Of a DNA stretch of 64,000 bases, positions 52,740-62,174 are shown one piece after another. Under the pieces are notes generated by a model. The model was not told where the DNA came from and did no database searches. It saw only the letters and a program-made list of their open reading frames with translations. Both the position numbers and the translations under genes were made by a program. The stretch is from Shinella pollutisoli (lineage in GTDB: Bacteria; Pseudomonadota; Alphaproteobacteria; Rhizobiales; Rhizobiaceae): positions 62,001-126,000 of the forward strand of contig NZ_JANFDG010000013.1 in NCBI RefSeq assembly GCF_024609765.1, given 5' to 3'. Each line of letters starts with the position of its first letter. Position 1 is the first letter of the stretch.

Positions 52740-52991
52740 TCAGCCTTCGGCCGGGGCCTTCGCGGGTTCCGGCGGGCGATGGATGAGGGGCATGGCCTCG
52801 AGCACCAGCGGGTCCAGCCCCTCGCCGCCGTGGCGGTCGACGATCTCGAACAGCGCGCGGCGCATGCGCGGCTCCCAGAACTTGTTGATATGGGTCGCGA
52901 CCCCCGGCGCCCGCTCCTCGGCCCTGGGCTGGGAATGGAAGAAGATGGCGATCTGGTTCGCCATCCTGACGAGCTTGTTTCCGTCCGACAC
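52740..52991 (-). CDS. fdsD: NAD-dependent formate dehydrogenase delta subunit
   Basis: 83 residues (GTG start with AGGAGG). KLVRMANQIAIFFHSQPRAE then INKFWEPRMRRALFEIV is the FdsD pattern. It is the small assembly subunit of the soluble FdsGBAD complex. Last gene of the operon, nine bases after fdhD; it ends tail-to-tail with cheW with no gap. Confidence 0.9.
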   Translation of the reverse strand: MSDGNKLVRMANQIAIFFHSQPRAEERAPGVATHINKFWEPRMRRALFEIVDRHGGEGLDPLVLEAMPLIHRPPEPAKAPAEG

Positions 52992-53000
52992 GCGTGCCTC

Positions 53001-53834
53001 CTAAGCGTTTCCGGCCTGTCGCGCGGCCGCCGAAGCCACGCGCCCGGCGCCGGTGAAAATCTCGAATTCGTCGCCGCGCACCAGCGCGATCAGCGTCATG
53101 CCCGCCTCTTCGGCCGTGCGGATGGCAAGCGCCGTCGGCGCGGAGATGGCGATGATGAAGGGGCTGCCGATGACGGCGGTCTTCTGCACCATCTCGACCG
53201 AGACGCGGCTGGTGACGACGACCGCGCCGGCGCTGCCGGCATGTCCCGCGCGGCGGGCCGCGCCGGCGAGCTTGTCCAGCGCATTGTGCCGGCCGACGTC
53301 CTCGCGCACGGCGACGAGGCCCTTGCCCGGCACGTAGAAGCCTGCGCCGTGGACGGCGCGCGTGGCGATGTGCAGCGGCTGCTGGCCGTTCAGGAGCCGA
53401 ATGGCCTCGACGATCTCGTCCTCGCTCAATGTAAGCTGTGACGAATGGACGGACGGTGTGACGCGCACGGCCTGCTCGATCGATTCGATGCCGCAGAGGC
53501 CGCAGCCGACGGGGCCGGCCATGTGGCGGCGGCGCGCGGTCAGCGCGTCGTTCTGCGGTTCGGCGAGGCGGATCTGCAGGTCGATGCCCTTCTCCTCCGC
53601 GACGATCTCGACGGTCTCGATCTCCGACGGATCGGCGACGATACCCTCGGTCAGGCTGAAGCCGACGGCGAAGTCTTCCAGATCGGCGGGCGTCGCCATC
53701 ATCACGGCATGGGTCGAACCGGCATAGGAAAAGGCGACGGGCGTCTCCTCCGGCACGGTGCGTTCGCCGGATGACAGCCGCCCGCCGCGGCGGGCGAGCT
53801 CGGCAACCCTGGTGGTGGTGGCGAAGTCCGTCAC
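53001..53834 (-). CDS. fdhD: Formate dehydrogenase accessory sulfurtransferase
   Basis: 277 residues from GTG 53834 (AGGAACGG upstream; frame further up is shadow of fdsA). FdhD passes sulfur from IscS to the molybdenum cofactor, required for formate dehydrogenase activity. Motifs: LTEGIVADPSEIETVEIV, GPVGCGLCGIESIEQAV with the CxxC catalytic cysteines, and EDVGRHNALDKL. Follows fdsA by eight bases, the usual order in rhizobia. Confidence 0.93.
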   Translation of the reverse strand: MTDFATTTRVAELARRGGRLSSGERTVPEETPVAFSYAGSTHAVMMATPADLEDFAVGFSLTEGIVADPSEIETVEIVAEEKGIDLQIRLAEPQNDALTARRRHMAGPVGCGLCGIESIEQAVRVTPSVHSSQLTLSEDEIVEAIRLLNGQQPLHIATRAVHGAGFYVPGKGLVAVREDVGRHNALDKLAGAARRAGHAGSAGAVVVTSRVSVEMVQKTAVIGSPFIIAISAPTALAIRTAEEAGMTLIALVRGDEFEIFTGAGRVASAAARQAGNA

Positions 53835-53842
53835 TGCCGTTC

Positions 53843-56722
53843 CTATTCCGCCGCCTCCAGCTTGCCGGCGATGCGGCGCGTCCGGCGCGACAGGTCCTCG
53901 TATTCGATCTGCCATTCGGACGGGCCGTTCGAGGGCGAGACCTGCACCGCCGTCACCTTGTATTCCGGGCAGTTGGTCGCCCAGTCGGAGAAGTCGGTGG
54001 TGATGAGGTTCGCCTGCGTGTCCGGATGGTGGAAGGTCGTGTAGACGACGCCGGGGGCGACGCGGTCGGTGACGAGCGCGCGCAGCGTCGTCTCGCCGGA
54101 GCGGCTGGAAAGCCGCACCCAGTCGCCGTCGCGGATGCCGCGGTTCTCGGCGTCGTGCGGATGGATCTCCAGCCGGTCCTCGTCGTGCCAGACGACGTTC
54201 TCCGTGCGCCGCGTCTGCGCACCGACATTGTACTGGCTGAGGATGCGGCCGGTGGTGAGCAGCAGCGGGAAGCGCGGCCCCGTCTTCTCGTCGGTCGCGA
54301 CATATTCGGTGCGGATGAACTTGCCCTTGCCGCGCACGAAGCCGTTCACGTGCATGATCGGCGAGCCTTCCGGCGTCTTCTCGTTGCAGGGCCACTGGAC
54401 GGAGCCCATCTTCTCCAGGAGATCGTAGGAGACGAGCGCGAAGCTCGGCGTCGTCGCGGCGATCTCGTCCATGATCTCGGACGGATGGGTGTAATTCCAG
54501 TCAAGCCCCATGGTGCGGGCGAGGTTCTGCGTCACCTCCCAGTCGGCATAGCCGTTGCGCGGCGTCATCACCTTGCGCACGCGGTTGATGCGGCGCTCGG
54601 CATTGGTGAAGGTGCCGTCCTTTTCGAGGAAGGTCGAGCCCGGCAGGAAGACGTGGGCGTAACGCGCCGTCTCGTTGAGGAAGAGATCCTGCACGACGAC
54701 GCATTCCATCGCGGCGAGGCCGGCGGAGACGTGCTTCGTGTCCGGGTCGGACTGCAGGATGTCCTCGCCCTGGACGTAGAGGCCCTTGAACGTGCCCTCG
54801 ACGGCGGCGTCCAACATGTTGTTGATGCGCAGGCCCGGCTCCGCGTTGAGGGTGACGCCCCACAGCTTCTCGAAGATGTCGCGGGTGGCGTCGTCGGAGA
54901 TGTGGCGGTAGCCCGGCAGCTCGTGCGGGAAGGAGCCCATGTCGCAGGAGCCCTGGACGTTGTTCTGGCCGCGTAGCGGATTCACGCCGACCCCCGGCCG
55001 GCCGAGATTGCCGGTCGCCATGGCGAGGTTGGCGATGGCCATGACGGTCGTCGAGCCCTGGCTGTGCTCGGTGACGCCGAGGCCGTAGTAGATCGCGCCG
55101 TTGCCGCCGGTGGCGTAGAGGCGGGCGGCGCCGCGGATCAGGTCGGCCGGCACGCCGGAGAGCTTCTCCACCTCCTCGGGGCTGTGGCGCGGCTCGGCGA
55201 CGAAGGCGGCCCAGTCCTCGAATTCCGACCAGTCGCAGCGCTCGCGGATGAAGCGCTCGTCGTAGAGGCCCTCGGTGACGATGACATGGGCGAGCGCCGT
55301 GACGACGGCGACGTTGGTGCCGGGCTTCAGCGGCAGGTGGAACGACGCCTTGACGTGCGGCGAGGAGACGAGGTCGATGCGGCGCGGGTCGATGACGATG
55401 AGCTTCGCCCCTTGGCGCAGCCGCTTCTTCATGCGCGAGCCGAAGACCGGATGGGCGTCGGTCGGGTTGGCGCCGATCACCAGGATCACGTCCGAATGCT
55501 CGACCGAATCGAAGTCCTGCGTGCCGGCGGAGGTGCCGAAGGTCTGGCCGAGGCCGTAGCCGGTCGGCGAGTGGCAGACGCGGGCGCAGGTATCGACGTT
55601 GTTGTTGCCGAAGCCGGCGCGGATCAGCTTCTGGACGAGGTAGGTCTCCTCGTTGGTGCAGCGCGACGAGGTGATGCCGCCGACCGAATCGCGGCCGTAC
55701 TGGTACTGGATGCGGCGGAATTCGGAAGCCACGTGCTGATAGGCCTCCTCCCACGTCACCTCGCGCCAGGGATCGGTGATCTTCTCGCGGATCATCGGAT
55801 TGAGGATGCGGTCGCGGTGGGTCGAATAGCCGTAGGCGAAGCGGCCCTTGACGCAGGAATGGCCGCGATTGGCCTTGCCGTCCTTCCACGGCACCATGCG
55901 CACCAGCTCCTCGCCGCGCATCTCCGCCTTGAACGAGCAGCCGACGCCGCAATAGGCGCAGGTGGTGACGACGGAATGTTCCGGCTGGCCGATCTCGATC
56001 ACCGACTTCTCCGTCAGCGTCGCCGTCGGGCAGGCCTGCACGCAGGCGCCGCAGGAGACGCATTCGGACGAGACGAAATCCTCGTGCATGCCGGGCGAGA
56101 CGCGGCTGTCGAAGCCGCGGCCCTCGATCGTCAGCGCGAAGGTACCCTGCACCTCCTCGCAGGCGCGCACGCAGCGCGAGCAGACGATGCACTTGGACGG
56201 GTCGTAGGTGAAATAGGGATTTGATTCGTCCTTCGGCATCCAGCGGGCGTTCGCCTCGCCGTTGTTGCGGGCGCGCACGTGGTTGTCGCCCTCGTAGCCG
56301 TAGCGCACGTCGCGGAGCCCCACGGCGCCGGCCATGTCCTGCAGCTCGCAGTCGCCATTCGCCGCGCAGGTGAGGCAGTCGAGCGGATGGTCGGAGATGT
56401 AGAGCTCCATCACGCCCTTGCGGAGCTGCTTCAGCCGCTCGGTCTGGGTGTGGACGACCATGCCGGGGGAGACGGGCGTGGTGCAGGAGGCGGGGGTGCC
56501 GTTGCGCCCCTCGATCTCGACGAGACAGAGGCGGCAGGAGCCGAAGGCGTCGACCATGTCGGTGGCGCAGAGCTTCGGCACCTGGATGCCGGCCTCCATC
56601 GAGGCGCGCATGACCGACGTGCCCTCCGGCACGTTGATCTCGTTGCCGTCGATGACGAGCGTCACCGTCTTCTCGGAGCGGGAGGCGGGCGTGCCGTAGT
56701 CGATTTCTTGAACCAGGGGCAT
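53843..56722 (-). CDS. fdsA: NAD-dependent formate dehydrogenase alpha subunit
   Basis: 959 residues from ATG 56722. N-terminal 2Fe-2S domain (CATDMVDAFGSCRLCLVEIE about 45-64), NADH-dehydrogenase-like Cys/His cluster, two 4Fe-4S ferredoxin sites (CIVCSRCVRACEEVQ, CVSCGACVQACPTATL), then molybdopterin domain: CAYCGVGCSFKAEMRGEELV, and AGFGNNNVDTCARVCHSPTGYG with the catalytic Cys (non-seleno). Oxidises formate to CO2. It begins five bases after the fosX stop. Confidence 0.95.
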   Translation of the reverse strand: MPLVQEIDYGTPASRSEKTVTLVIDGNEINVPEGTSVMRASMEAGIQVPKLCATDMVDAFGSCRLCLVEIEGRNGTPASCTTPVSPGMVVHTQTERLKQLRKGVMELYISDHPLDCLTCAANGDCELQDMAGAVGLRDVRYGYEGDNHVRARNNGEANARWMPKDESNPYFTYDPSKCIVCSRCVRACEEVQGTFALTIEGRGFDSRVSPGMHEDFVSSECVSCGACVQACPTATLTEKSVIEIGQPEHSVVTTCAYCGVGCSFKAEMRGEELVRMVPWKDGKANRGHSCVKGRFAYGYSTHRDRILNPMIREKITDPWREVTWEEAYQHVASEFRRIQYQYGRDSVGGITSSRCTNEETYLVQKLIRAGFGNNNVDTCARVCHSPTGYGLGQTFGTSAGTQDFDSVEHSDVILVIGANPTDAHPVFGSRMKKRLRQGAKLIVIDPRRIDLVSSPHVKASFHLPLKPGTNVAVVTALAHVIVTEGLYDERFIRERCDWSEFEDWAAFVAEPRHSPEEVEKLSGVPADLIRGAARLYATGGNGAIYYGLGVTEHSQGSTTVMAIANLAMATGNLGRPGVGVNPLRGQNNVQGSCDMGSFPHELPGYRHISDDATRDIFEKLWGVTLNAEPGLRINNMLDAAVEGTFKGLYVQGEDILQSDPDTKHVSAGLAAMECVVVQDLFLNETARYAHVFLPGSTFLEKDGTFTNAERRINRVRKVMTPRNGYADWEVTQNLARTMGLDWNYTHPSEIMDEIAATTPSFALVSYDLLEKMGSVQWPCNEKTPEGSPIMHVNGFVRGKGKFIRTEYVATDEKTGPRFPLLLTTGRILSQYNVGAQTRRTENVVWHDEDRLEIHPHDAENRGIRDGDWVRLSSRSGETTLRALVTDRVAPGVVYTTFHHPDTQANLITTDFSDWATNCPEYKVTAVQVSPSNGPSEWQIEYEDLSRRTRRIAGKLEAAE

Positions 56723-56727
56723 GGGTG

Positions 56728-57147
56728 TCACTCCGCTGCTTGCTTTCCGGCCGCATAGCGCGCGAGGCGCTCGGACAGCGTGCCGGTGTGCAGTTCGAAC
56801 AGATGGTTGTCGTCGTCGTAGAAATAGAGCGAGCGGCCCTCGCCGGGAACGCGCGGGCGCGGGGGCAACATGCGAAGCCCGAGCGTCTCCACGCGGCGGC
56901 GGTAGTCGTCGAATTCGGCGTCGTCGATCTTGAAGGCGACGTGGTTGTAGCTCGTCGTCGCGAGCGGCTCGCCCTCCATGATGGCGATCCACAGGTCGCC
57001 GACGAGGAAGAACTTCTCCGGCGCGACGGAGAAGGTCTCCGCGCCGCTCGAATAGACTTCCTTTGCGTCGAGGAGCTCGATCAGGATGCGGGCCGTGCGG
57101 TCGAGGTCGCGCACGACGAAGGTCATATGGGAGAGGCCCTGGATCAT
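56728..57147 (-). CDS. fosX: FosX-type fosfomycin epoxide hydrolase (vicinal oxygen chelate family)
   Basis: 139 residues. It matches FosX from start to end. Mn ligands: His7 (GLSHMTF), His69 (SYNHVAF) and Glu118 (HLFELHTGTL). Glu44 (VAPEKFF) is the general base that makes FosX a hydrolase rather than a thiol transferase; both glyoxalase halves are intact. The gene opens ATGA-coupled to fdsB and is five bases from fdsA, so it is expressed with the formate dehydrogenase operon. A FosX from Mesorhizobium has been characterised; its physiological substrate is unclear. Alternatively a metabolic VOC enzyme. Confidence 0.85.
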   Translation of the reverse strand: MIQGLSHMTFVVRDLDRTARILIELLDAKEVYSSGAETFSVAPEKFFLVGDLWIAIMEGEPLATTSYNHVAFKIDDAEFDDYRRRVETLGLRMLPPRPRVPGEGRSLYFYDDDNHLFELHTGTLSERLARYAAGKQAAE

Positions 57148-58700
57148 TCGGCGGCCTCCACCAGTGGCGAGGGCGAGAAATCCTCGGGGAAGTGGGTCAT
57201 GGCGCTCAGCACCGGATAGGGCGTGAAGCCGCCGAGCGCGCAGAGCGAGCCGAACTTCATCGTGTTGCAGAGGTCGGCGAGCAGTTCGCGGTTCTTCTCC
57301 GGCTCGATGCCGCGGGCGATCCGGTCGGCCGTCTCGACGCCGCGCGTCGAGCCGATGCGGCAGGGCGTGCACTTGCCGCAGCTCTCGACGGCGCAGAACT
57401 CCATGGCGAAGCGCGCCTGCTTCAGCATGTCGGCGGTGTCGTCGAAGACGGTGATGCCGGCATGGCCGATGAGGCCGTCCTTCGCGGCGAAGGCCTCGTA
57501 GTCGAAGGGCGTGTCGAAGAGGGCGCGCGGGAAATAGGCGCCGAGCGGGCCACCCACCTGCACCGCCTTCACTGGCCTGCCGGAGGCGGTGCCGCCGCCG
57601 ATGGTGTCGACGATCTCGCCCAGCGTGAGGCCGAAGGCGGTCTCGTAGAGGCCGCCACGCTTCACGTTGCCGGCGATCTGGATCGGGATCGTGCCGCGCG
57701 AGCGGCCCATGCCGAAGTCGCGGTAATAGGCGGCACCCTTGTCCATGATGACGGGCACGGAGGCGAGCGAGATGACGTTGTTGACGACCGTCGGGCGGCC
57801 GAGGAAGCCCTGCAGGGCGGGAAGCGGCGGCTTGGCGCGGACAATGCCGCGTTTTCCCTCCAGGCTGTTGAGGAGCGCGGTCTCCTCGCCGCAGACATAG
57901 GCGCCCGCGCCGGTGCGGATCTCCATGTCGAAGGCCTTGCCGGAGCCGAGCACGTTCGCACCGAGGACGCCGGCGGCGCGGGCGATCCCGACGGCGGCCT
58001 GCATGGCGGCGATGGCGTGCGGATATTCGGAGCGGGTGTAGACGTAGCCCTTCGTCGCGCCGGTGGCGATGCCGGCGATCGCCATGCCCTCGATCAGCAC
58101 GAAGGGATCGCCCTCCATGATCATGCGGTCGGCGAAGGTACCGCTGTCGCCCTCGTCGGCGTTGCAGACGATGTATTTCTGCGGGCCTTGCGCATCGAGG
58201 ACAGTCTTCCACTTGATGCCGGTCGGAAAGCCTGCGCCGCCGCGGCCGCGCAGGCCGCTGTCGGTGACGTCCTTGACAATATCGGCGGGTGCCATGGCGA
58301 CGGCCTTTTCCAGGCCTTTCAGGCCGCCATGGGCCTTGTAGTCGGTAAGCGAGAGCGGATCGGTGACGCCGCAGCGGGCGAAGGTGAGGCGGGTCTGGCT
58401 CTTGAGGAAGGGGATTTCCTCGGTAAGGCCGAGACAGAGCGGGTGCGGCCCGCCATCGGCGAGTCCCGCGTCGAAGAGGGAGGCCACGTCTGCAGCCCTG
58501 ACCGGGCCATAGGCGAGGCGGCCGATGGGCGTCTCGACCTCGACCAGCGGCTCCAGCCAGTGCATGCCGCGCGAACCGTTGCGGACGATCACGGCGTCGA
58601 GACCGCGGGCGGCGATCTCGCGGGCTGCGGCATCGGCCACCTTGTCGGCGCCGAGCGCAAGGGCGGCGGCATCGCGGGGGATGTAGATGCGGGCGGTCAT
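57144..58700 (-). CDS. fdsB: NAD-dependent formate dehydrogenase beta subunit
   Basis: 518 residues from ATG 58700. FMN and NAD binding NuoF-like part: LRGRGGAGFPTGIKWKTV, CNADEGDSGTFADR, GAGAYVCGEETALLNSLEG; 4Fe-4S motif ESCGKCTPCRIGSTRG. N-terminal thioredoxin-like domain about 1-110. It takes electrons from FdsA and reduces NAD. Start overlaps the fdsG stop and the stop overlaps the fosX start. Confidence 0.95.
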   Translation of the reverse strand: MTARIYIPRDAAALALGADKVADAAAREIAARGLDAVIVRNGSRGMHWLEPLVEVETPIGRLAYGPVRAADVASLFDAGLADGGPHPLCLGLTEEIPFLKSQTRLTFARCGVTDPLSLTDYKAHGGLKGLEKAVAMAPADIVKDVTDSGLRGRGGAGFPTGIKWKTVLDAQGPQKYIVCNADEGDSGTFADRMIMEGDPFVLIEGMAIAGIATGATKGYVYTRSEYPHAIAAMQAAVGIARAAGVLGANVLGSGKAFDMEIRTGAGAYVCGEETALLNSLEGKRGIVRAKPPLPALQGFLGRPTVVNNVISLASVPVIMDKGAAYYRDFGMGRSRGTIPIQIAGNVKRGGLYETAFGLTLGEIVDTIGGGTASGRPVKAVQVGGPLGAYFPRALFDTPFDYEAFAAKDGLIGHAGITVFDDTADMLKQARFAMEFCAVESCGKCTPCRIGSTRGVETADRIARGIEPEKNRELLADLCNTMKFGSLCALGGFTPYPVLSAMTHFPEDFSPSPLVEAAE

Positions 58701-59176
58701 CGGCGGGCCTCCGCGATCAGGTCCTTCGCTCCGTCGATGTCGAGCCGGCCGTGCACCGCGCCGTCCAGCATGGCGGCGGGTGCGCAGGAACAGAGCCCGA
58801 GACAGTAGACGGGTTCGAGCGTCACGGCGCCGTCGAGCGTGGTCTGGTGGAAATCGATGCCGAGCAGCGCCTTCACGCGCTCGGCGAGGTCGTCGCCGCC
58901 CATCGACTGGCAGGCCTCGGCGCGACAGAGCTTCAGGACGTGGCGGCCGGCCGGATGGTCGCGATAGTCGTGGTAGAAGGTGACGACGCCGTGCACCTCG
59001 GCGCGCGACAGGTTGAGCTCGCGCGCGATCACCGGCAGGCATTCCTGCGGCACGTAGCCGAACTCGGCCTGGATCTCGTGCAGGATCGGCAGAAGCGGGC
59101 CTTCCAGCCCCTTCAGCGCGCGGACGATCGCCAGCGTCCTCTCGTCGACATCGTTGCCGGTGACATGCACATTCAT
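58697..59176 (-). CDS. fdsG: NAD-dependent formate dehydrogenase gamma subunit
   Basis: 159 residues from ATG 59176. NuoE-like: FGYVPQECLPVIARELNLSR, HGVVTFYHDYRDHP, CRAEACQSMGG and CLGLCSCAP supply the four 2Fe-2S cysteines. First structural gene of the fds operon; fdsR lies 171 bp upstream on the same strand. Confidence 0.95.
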   Translation of the reverse strand: MNVHVTGNDVDERTLAIVRALKGLEGPLLPILHEIQAEFGYVPQECLPVIARELNLSRAEVHGVVTFYHDYRDHPAGRHVLKLCRAEACQSMGGDDLAERVKALLGIDFHQTTLDGAVTLEPVYCLGLCSCAPAAMLDGAVHGRLDIDGAKDLIAEARR

Positions 59177-59347
59177 GGTCAGCCTCCCAACCGACGCGAA
59201 CGGGCCGCTCAAGGGAAGATGCAACCTGCCGCGCCGAACGTCCTGGATATCCGGCGGGATCGCCATCCTCGCCTGCGCCCCTTCAGCTTCTCAGCCGGGG
59301 CCCGGCCGGTCAATAAAGCTCTTCCGTCGATCAATAGATAATTCCTA

Positions 59348-60241
59348 TCAATCGATGCCGGATTCGGCAAGGATCCGCGCCTGGTGCAGCAGGGCGGAGA
59401 CCAGCGGCGTGAAGGGCTCGCGGTGGGTGGCCACCAGCCCGACGATGTGGTGGGCGGCCGGCTCGGTGATCGGTACGATGGCGATTTCCCTGTGAAATCC
59501 GAAGGATCGCGCGACGTTGCGCGGCATGATGCTCGACCAGCGGCCGGTCAGGACATGCGAGAGCAGGACGATCATGGAATTCGATTCCAGCCGCGGACGG
59601 ACGTTCACGCCCGCTTCCTGGAAATGCTGGTTGATGATGCGCCGGTTCTGCATGTCGGCGGTCATCAGGCAGAGGCTGAGCCCGGCGACCTCCTTCCAGG
59701 TCACGCTCTCGCGGTCGGAGAGCGGATTGCCGACCGCGGTGATCAGATGGTAGCGCTCGGCATGCAGCGGCACGCTGGTCACGCGGCCGAGCGGCTCGTT
59801 CTCCAGATAGGTGAGGCCGGCGTCGATCTCCAGGTTTTCCAGGAGACTGAGGATCTGCAGCGAGGTGGTCGACGTCACGGAGAAGGTGACGTCCGGGTGC
59901 TTCTCCTGGAAGGGCGCGGTGATGCGCGGCACCATGGCGAGCGTCGTCGGGATGGCGGCAAGGCGGATATGGCCGGAGAGGCCCTTGCGCGCCGCCCGCA
60001 TTTCCTCGCGCATCGTGCGGGTGTCGCCGACGATGCGGCGCGCCCATTCGAGCACGCGCTGGCCTTCCGGCGTCAGGCTCTGGAAGCGCGAGCCGCGGTT
60101 GACGAGGATGACGCCGAGCTGGTCCTCCAGCTGCCGGATCGCCGCCGACAGCGTCGGCTGCGAGATGCCGAGCTCGGCGGCGGCGTGGGCGAAATGCTTC
60201 TCGCGGGCGAGGGCGATGAAATATTCGAGCTTGTCTATCAT
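59348..60241 (-). CDS. fdsR: LysR-type regulator of the formate dehydrogenase operon
   Basis: 297 residues from ATG 60241. LTTR helix-turn-helix: FAHAAAELGISQPTLSAAIR, LEDQLGVILVNRGSRFQSLT; co-inducer domain follows (IRLAAIPTTLAMVPRITAPF). It precedes fdsG in the same direction and is divergent from acuI. Likely controls fds transcription with formate or a related effector, which is inference from location. Confidence 0.88.
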   Translation of the reverse strand: MIDKLEYFIALAREKHFAHAAAELGISQPTLSAAIRQLEDQLGVILVNRGSRFQSLTPEGQRVLEWARRIVGDTRTMREEMRAARKGLSGHIRLAAIPTTLAMVPRITAPFQEKHPDVTFSVTSTTSLQILSLLENLEIDAGLTYLENEPLGRVTSVPLHAERYHLITAVGNPLSDRESVTWKEVAGLSLCLMTADMQNRRIINQHFQEAGVNVRPRLESNSMIVLLSHVLTGRWSSIMPRNVARSFGFHREIAIVPITEPAAHHIVGLVATHREPFTPLVSALLHQARILAESGID

Positions 60242-60344
60242 GCGGGCTGCGGCCTCCGTCGTCCTTGATACAAAAGAACGATGGCCACACCAACCGCCAT
60301 GGCCCAATATGCCGGGCGAAAGCCGATAAAGAGGAGAGGGCACG

Positions 60345-61340
60345 ATGACGTTCCGGGCATTGCTTGTCGAGAAGGATGCGGACGGGGCGGTTTCCGCCGC
60401 GATGCAGGACGTGGAGGAGGCCCGCCTTCCCGAGGGCGACGTGACGGTCGCGGTGGACTATTCGACGCTCAACTACAAGGACGGGCTCTGCATGACGGGC
60501 CAGGGCGGGCTGGTGCGCAGCTATCCGCATGTGCCGGGCGTCGATTTCGCCGGCACGGTGGAGGCCTCCGACGATCCGCGCTACAGGCCGGGCGACCGGG
60601 TGGTGCTGACCGGCTGGCGCGTCGGTGAGGTCCGCTGGGGCGGTTTCGCGACGCGCGCCCGCGTCAAGGCGGACTGGCTGGTGCCGCTGCCGGAGCAGCT
60701 TTCGACCCGGCAGGCGATGGCGATCGGCACGGCGGGGCTGACCGCCATGCTCGCCGTCATGGCGCTGGAGAAGGCCGGGCTCTCGCCGCTTTCCGGCGAG
60801 GTGCTGGTGACGGGGGCGGCGGGCGGCGTCGGTTCTATCGCCGTCGCGCTGCTTTCCCGGCTCGGCTATACGGTCGCGGCCGTCACCGGCCGGCCGGAAG
60901 CCGCAAGCTATCTCAGGGATCTCGGCGCGGAGACGATCGTCGCACGCGAAGAGCTTGCCGAGGCCTCCTCGAAGCCGCTCGAATCGGAGCGCTGGGCGGG
61001 CGGGATCGACGCGGTCGGCGGCGACATGCTCGCCCGCGTCCTCAAGCAGACGAAATATGGCGGCGCGGTCGCCGCCGTCGGTCTTGCAGCGGGGGCGGCG
61101 GTGCCGTCCTTCACCGTCATCCCCTTCCTTCTGCGCGGGGTGAGCCTCCTCGGCATCGATTCGGTGATGCGGCCCTACAACGAGCGGGTCGACGCCTGGA
61201 ACCGCATCGCCGCCGACCTGCCGATGGACAAGCTGGAGGCGATGGTGGCGGAATACGGCCTCTCGGACCTGCCGGAGCTCGGCCGGAAAATCCTCGCCGG
61301 TCAGGTCAAGGGACGCGCCGTGATCGACGTCAACGCCTGA
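60345..61340 (+). CDS. acuI: Acrylyl-CoA reductase-type NADPH oxidoreductase
   Basis: 331 residues, MDR family without zinc. Marks of the AcuI/YhdH group: DYSTLNYKDGLCMTGQGGL, PGVDFAGTVEASDD, GTAGLTAMLAVMALEKAG, VTGAAGGVGSIAVALLSRLG (Rossmann), GVSLLGIDSVMRPYNERVDA. AcuI reduces acrylyl-CoA to propionyl-CoA and protects from acrylate; this may be its role here. GAGGAGAGGG before ATG. Confidence 0.9.
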   Translation: MTFRALLVEKDADGAVSAAMQDVEEARLPEGDVTVAVDYSTLNYKDGLCMTGQGGLVRSYPHVPGVDFAGTVEASDDPRYRPGDRVVLTGWRVGEVRWGGFATRARVKADWLVPLPEQLSTRQAMAIGTAGLTAMLAVMALEKAGLSPLSGEVLVTGAAGGVGSIAVALLSRLGYTVAAVTGRPEAASYLRDLGAETIVAREELAEASSKPLESERWAGGIDAVGGDMLARVLKQTKYGGAVAAVGLAAGAAVPSFTVIPFLLRGVSLLGIDSVMRPYNERVDAWNRIAADLPMDKLEAMVAEYGLSDLPELGRKILAGQVKGRAVIDVNA

Positions 61341-61359
61341 GGCTTCGAGCGCTTTACGC

Positions 61360-61406
61360 AATTCCGGACGCAAAACCGCGTTCCGCACTTTTGCTGGAAT
61401 TGCTCA
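61360..61406. repeat. Rhizobial GAGCAATTCCAGCAAAA repeat, copy 2 (reverse)
   Basis: Between acuI and the SDR gene. On the minus strand GAGCAATTCCAGCAAAAGTG...GCGGTTTTGCG followed by GGAATTGCG, so the element has inverted GCAATTCC/GGAATTGC ends. Matches the copy after rocD. Confidence 0.75.
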
Positions 61407-62174
61407 GCACATCAGCTGGCCGCCGTTCACCTCCAGCACCTGGCCGGTGATGTAGCCGGAGAGCGAGTTCGCGGCGAGGAAGAGATAGGCGGGGGCGCAG
61501 TCCTCCGCTGTGCCGAGCCGCTGCAGCGGGATGGTCCTGCGCGTCGCCTCCAGCTTCTCCGCCGAGGAATAGCGCTCGTGGAAATCCGTGGCGATGGTGC
61601 CCGGCGAGACGCAGTTGACGCGGATGCCGTCCGGCGCGAGCTCGCGGGCGAGCGCCTTGGAATAGGTCGCGACGAAGGCCTTGGTCGCCGAATAGATCGC
61701 CGAGCCGGGACTGCCGCCCGTCAGCGCCGAGATCGAGACGGTGTTGACGATCGCCGCATGCGGCGCGCGGCGCAGGAAGGGGATGAGCGCCCGCGTGACG
61801 GCGACGACCGAGGTCTGGTTGAGCCGCACCACCGTCTCGTACTGCTCGTCCGTCAGCTCGCCCGCCGGGAAACGGCCGACCATGGTGCCGGCATTGTTGA
61901 CCAGCACGTCGACATGGGGAAACAGGCTGTCGACCTGCCGCAGCACGGTGTCGGCCCCGCCTTCCTCCAGGAAATCGGCATGCATGACATGGGCGCGGGC
62001 CTCGGCGACGGCGCTTTCCAGGAAGTCCGGCAGGGAGCCGCGCGGCGAGCGGCCGACATGCAGCAGCACATGCGCGCCGCAATCGAGGAACTGCCGGGCG
62101 ACCTCGAGCCCGATGCCGCGTCCCGCGCCGGTGACGACGACGTTCGCCCCCTTGAACAAGGCTGGATGAAACAT
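61404..62174 (-). CDS. Short-chain dehydrogenase/reductase
   Basis: 256 residues, classical SDR. Cofactor site TGAGRGIGLEVARQFLDCG, NNAG near 93-96, catalytic Ser-Tyr-Lys (VNTVSISAL, then AIYSATKAFVATYSKALARE), PG motif VSPGTIATDF, and C-terminal GYITGQVLEVNGGQLM. Substrate unknown. Divergent from the GlpR-like gene, so it may be controlled by it. Confidence 0.9.
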   Translation of the reverse strand: MFHPALFKGANVVVTGAGRGIGLEVARQFLDCGAHVLLHVGRSPRGSLPDFLESAVAEARAHVMHADFLEEGGADTVLRQVDSLFPHVDVLVNNAGTMVGRFPAGELTDEQYETVVRLNQTSVVAVTRALIPFLRRAPHAAIVNTVSISALTGGSPGSAIYSATKAFVATYSKALARELAPDGIRVNCVSPGTIATDFHERYSSAEKLEATRRTIPLQRLGTAEDCAPAYLFLAANSLSGYITGQVLEVNGGQLMC

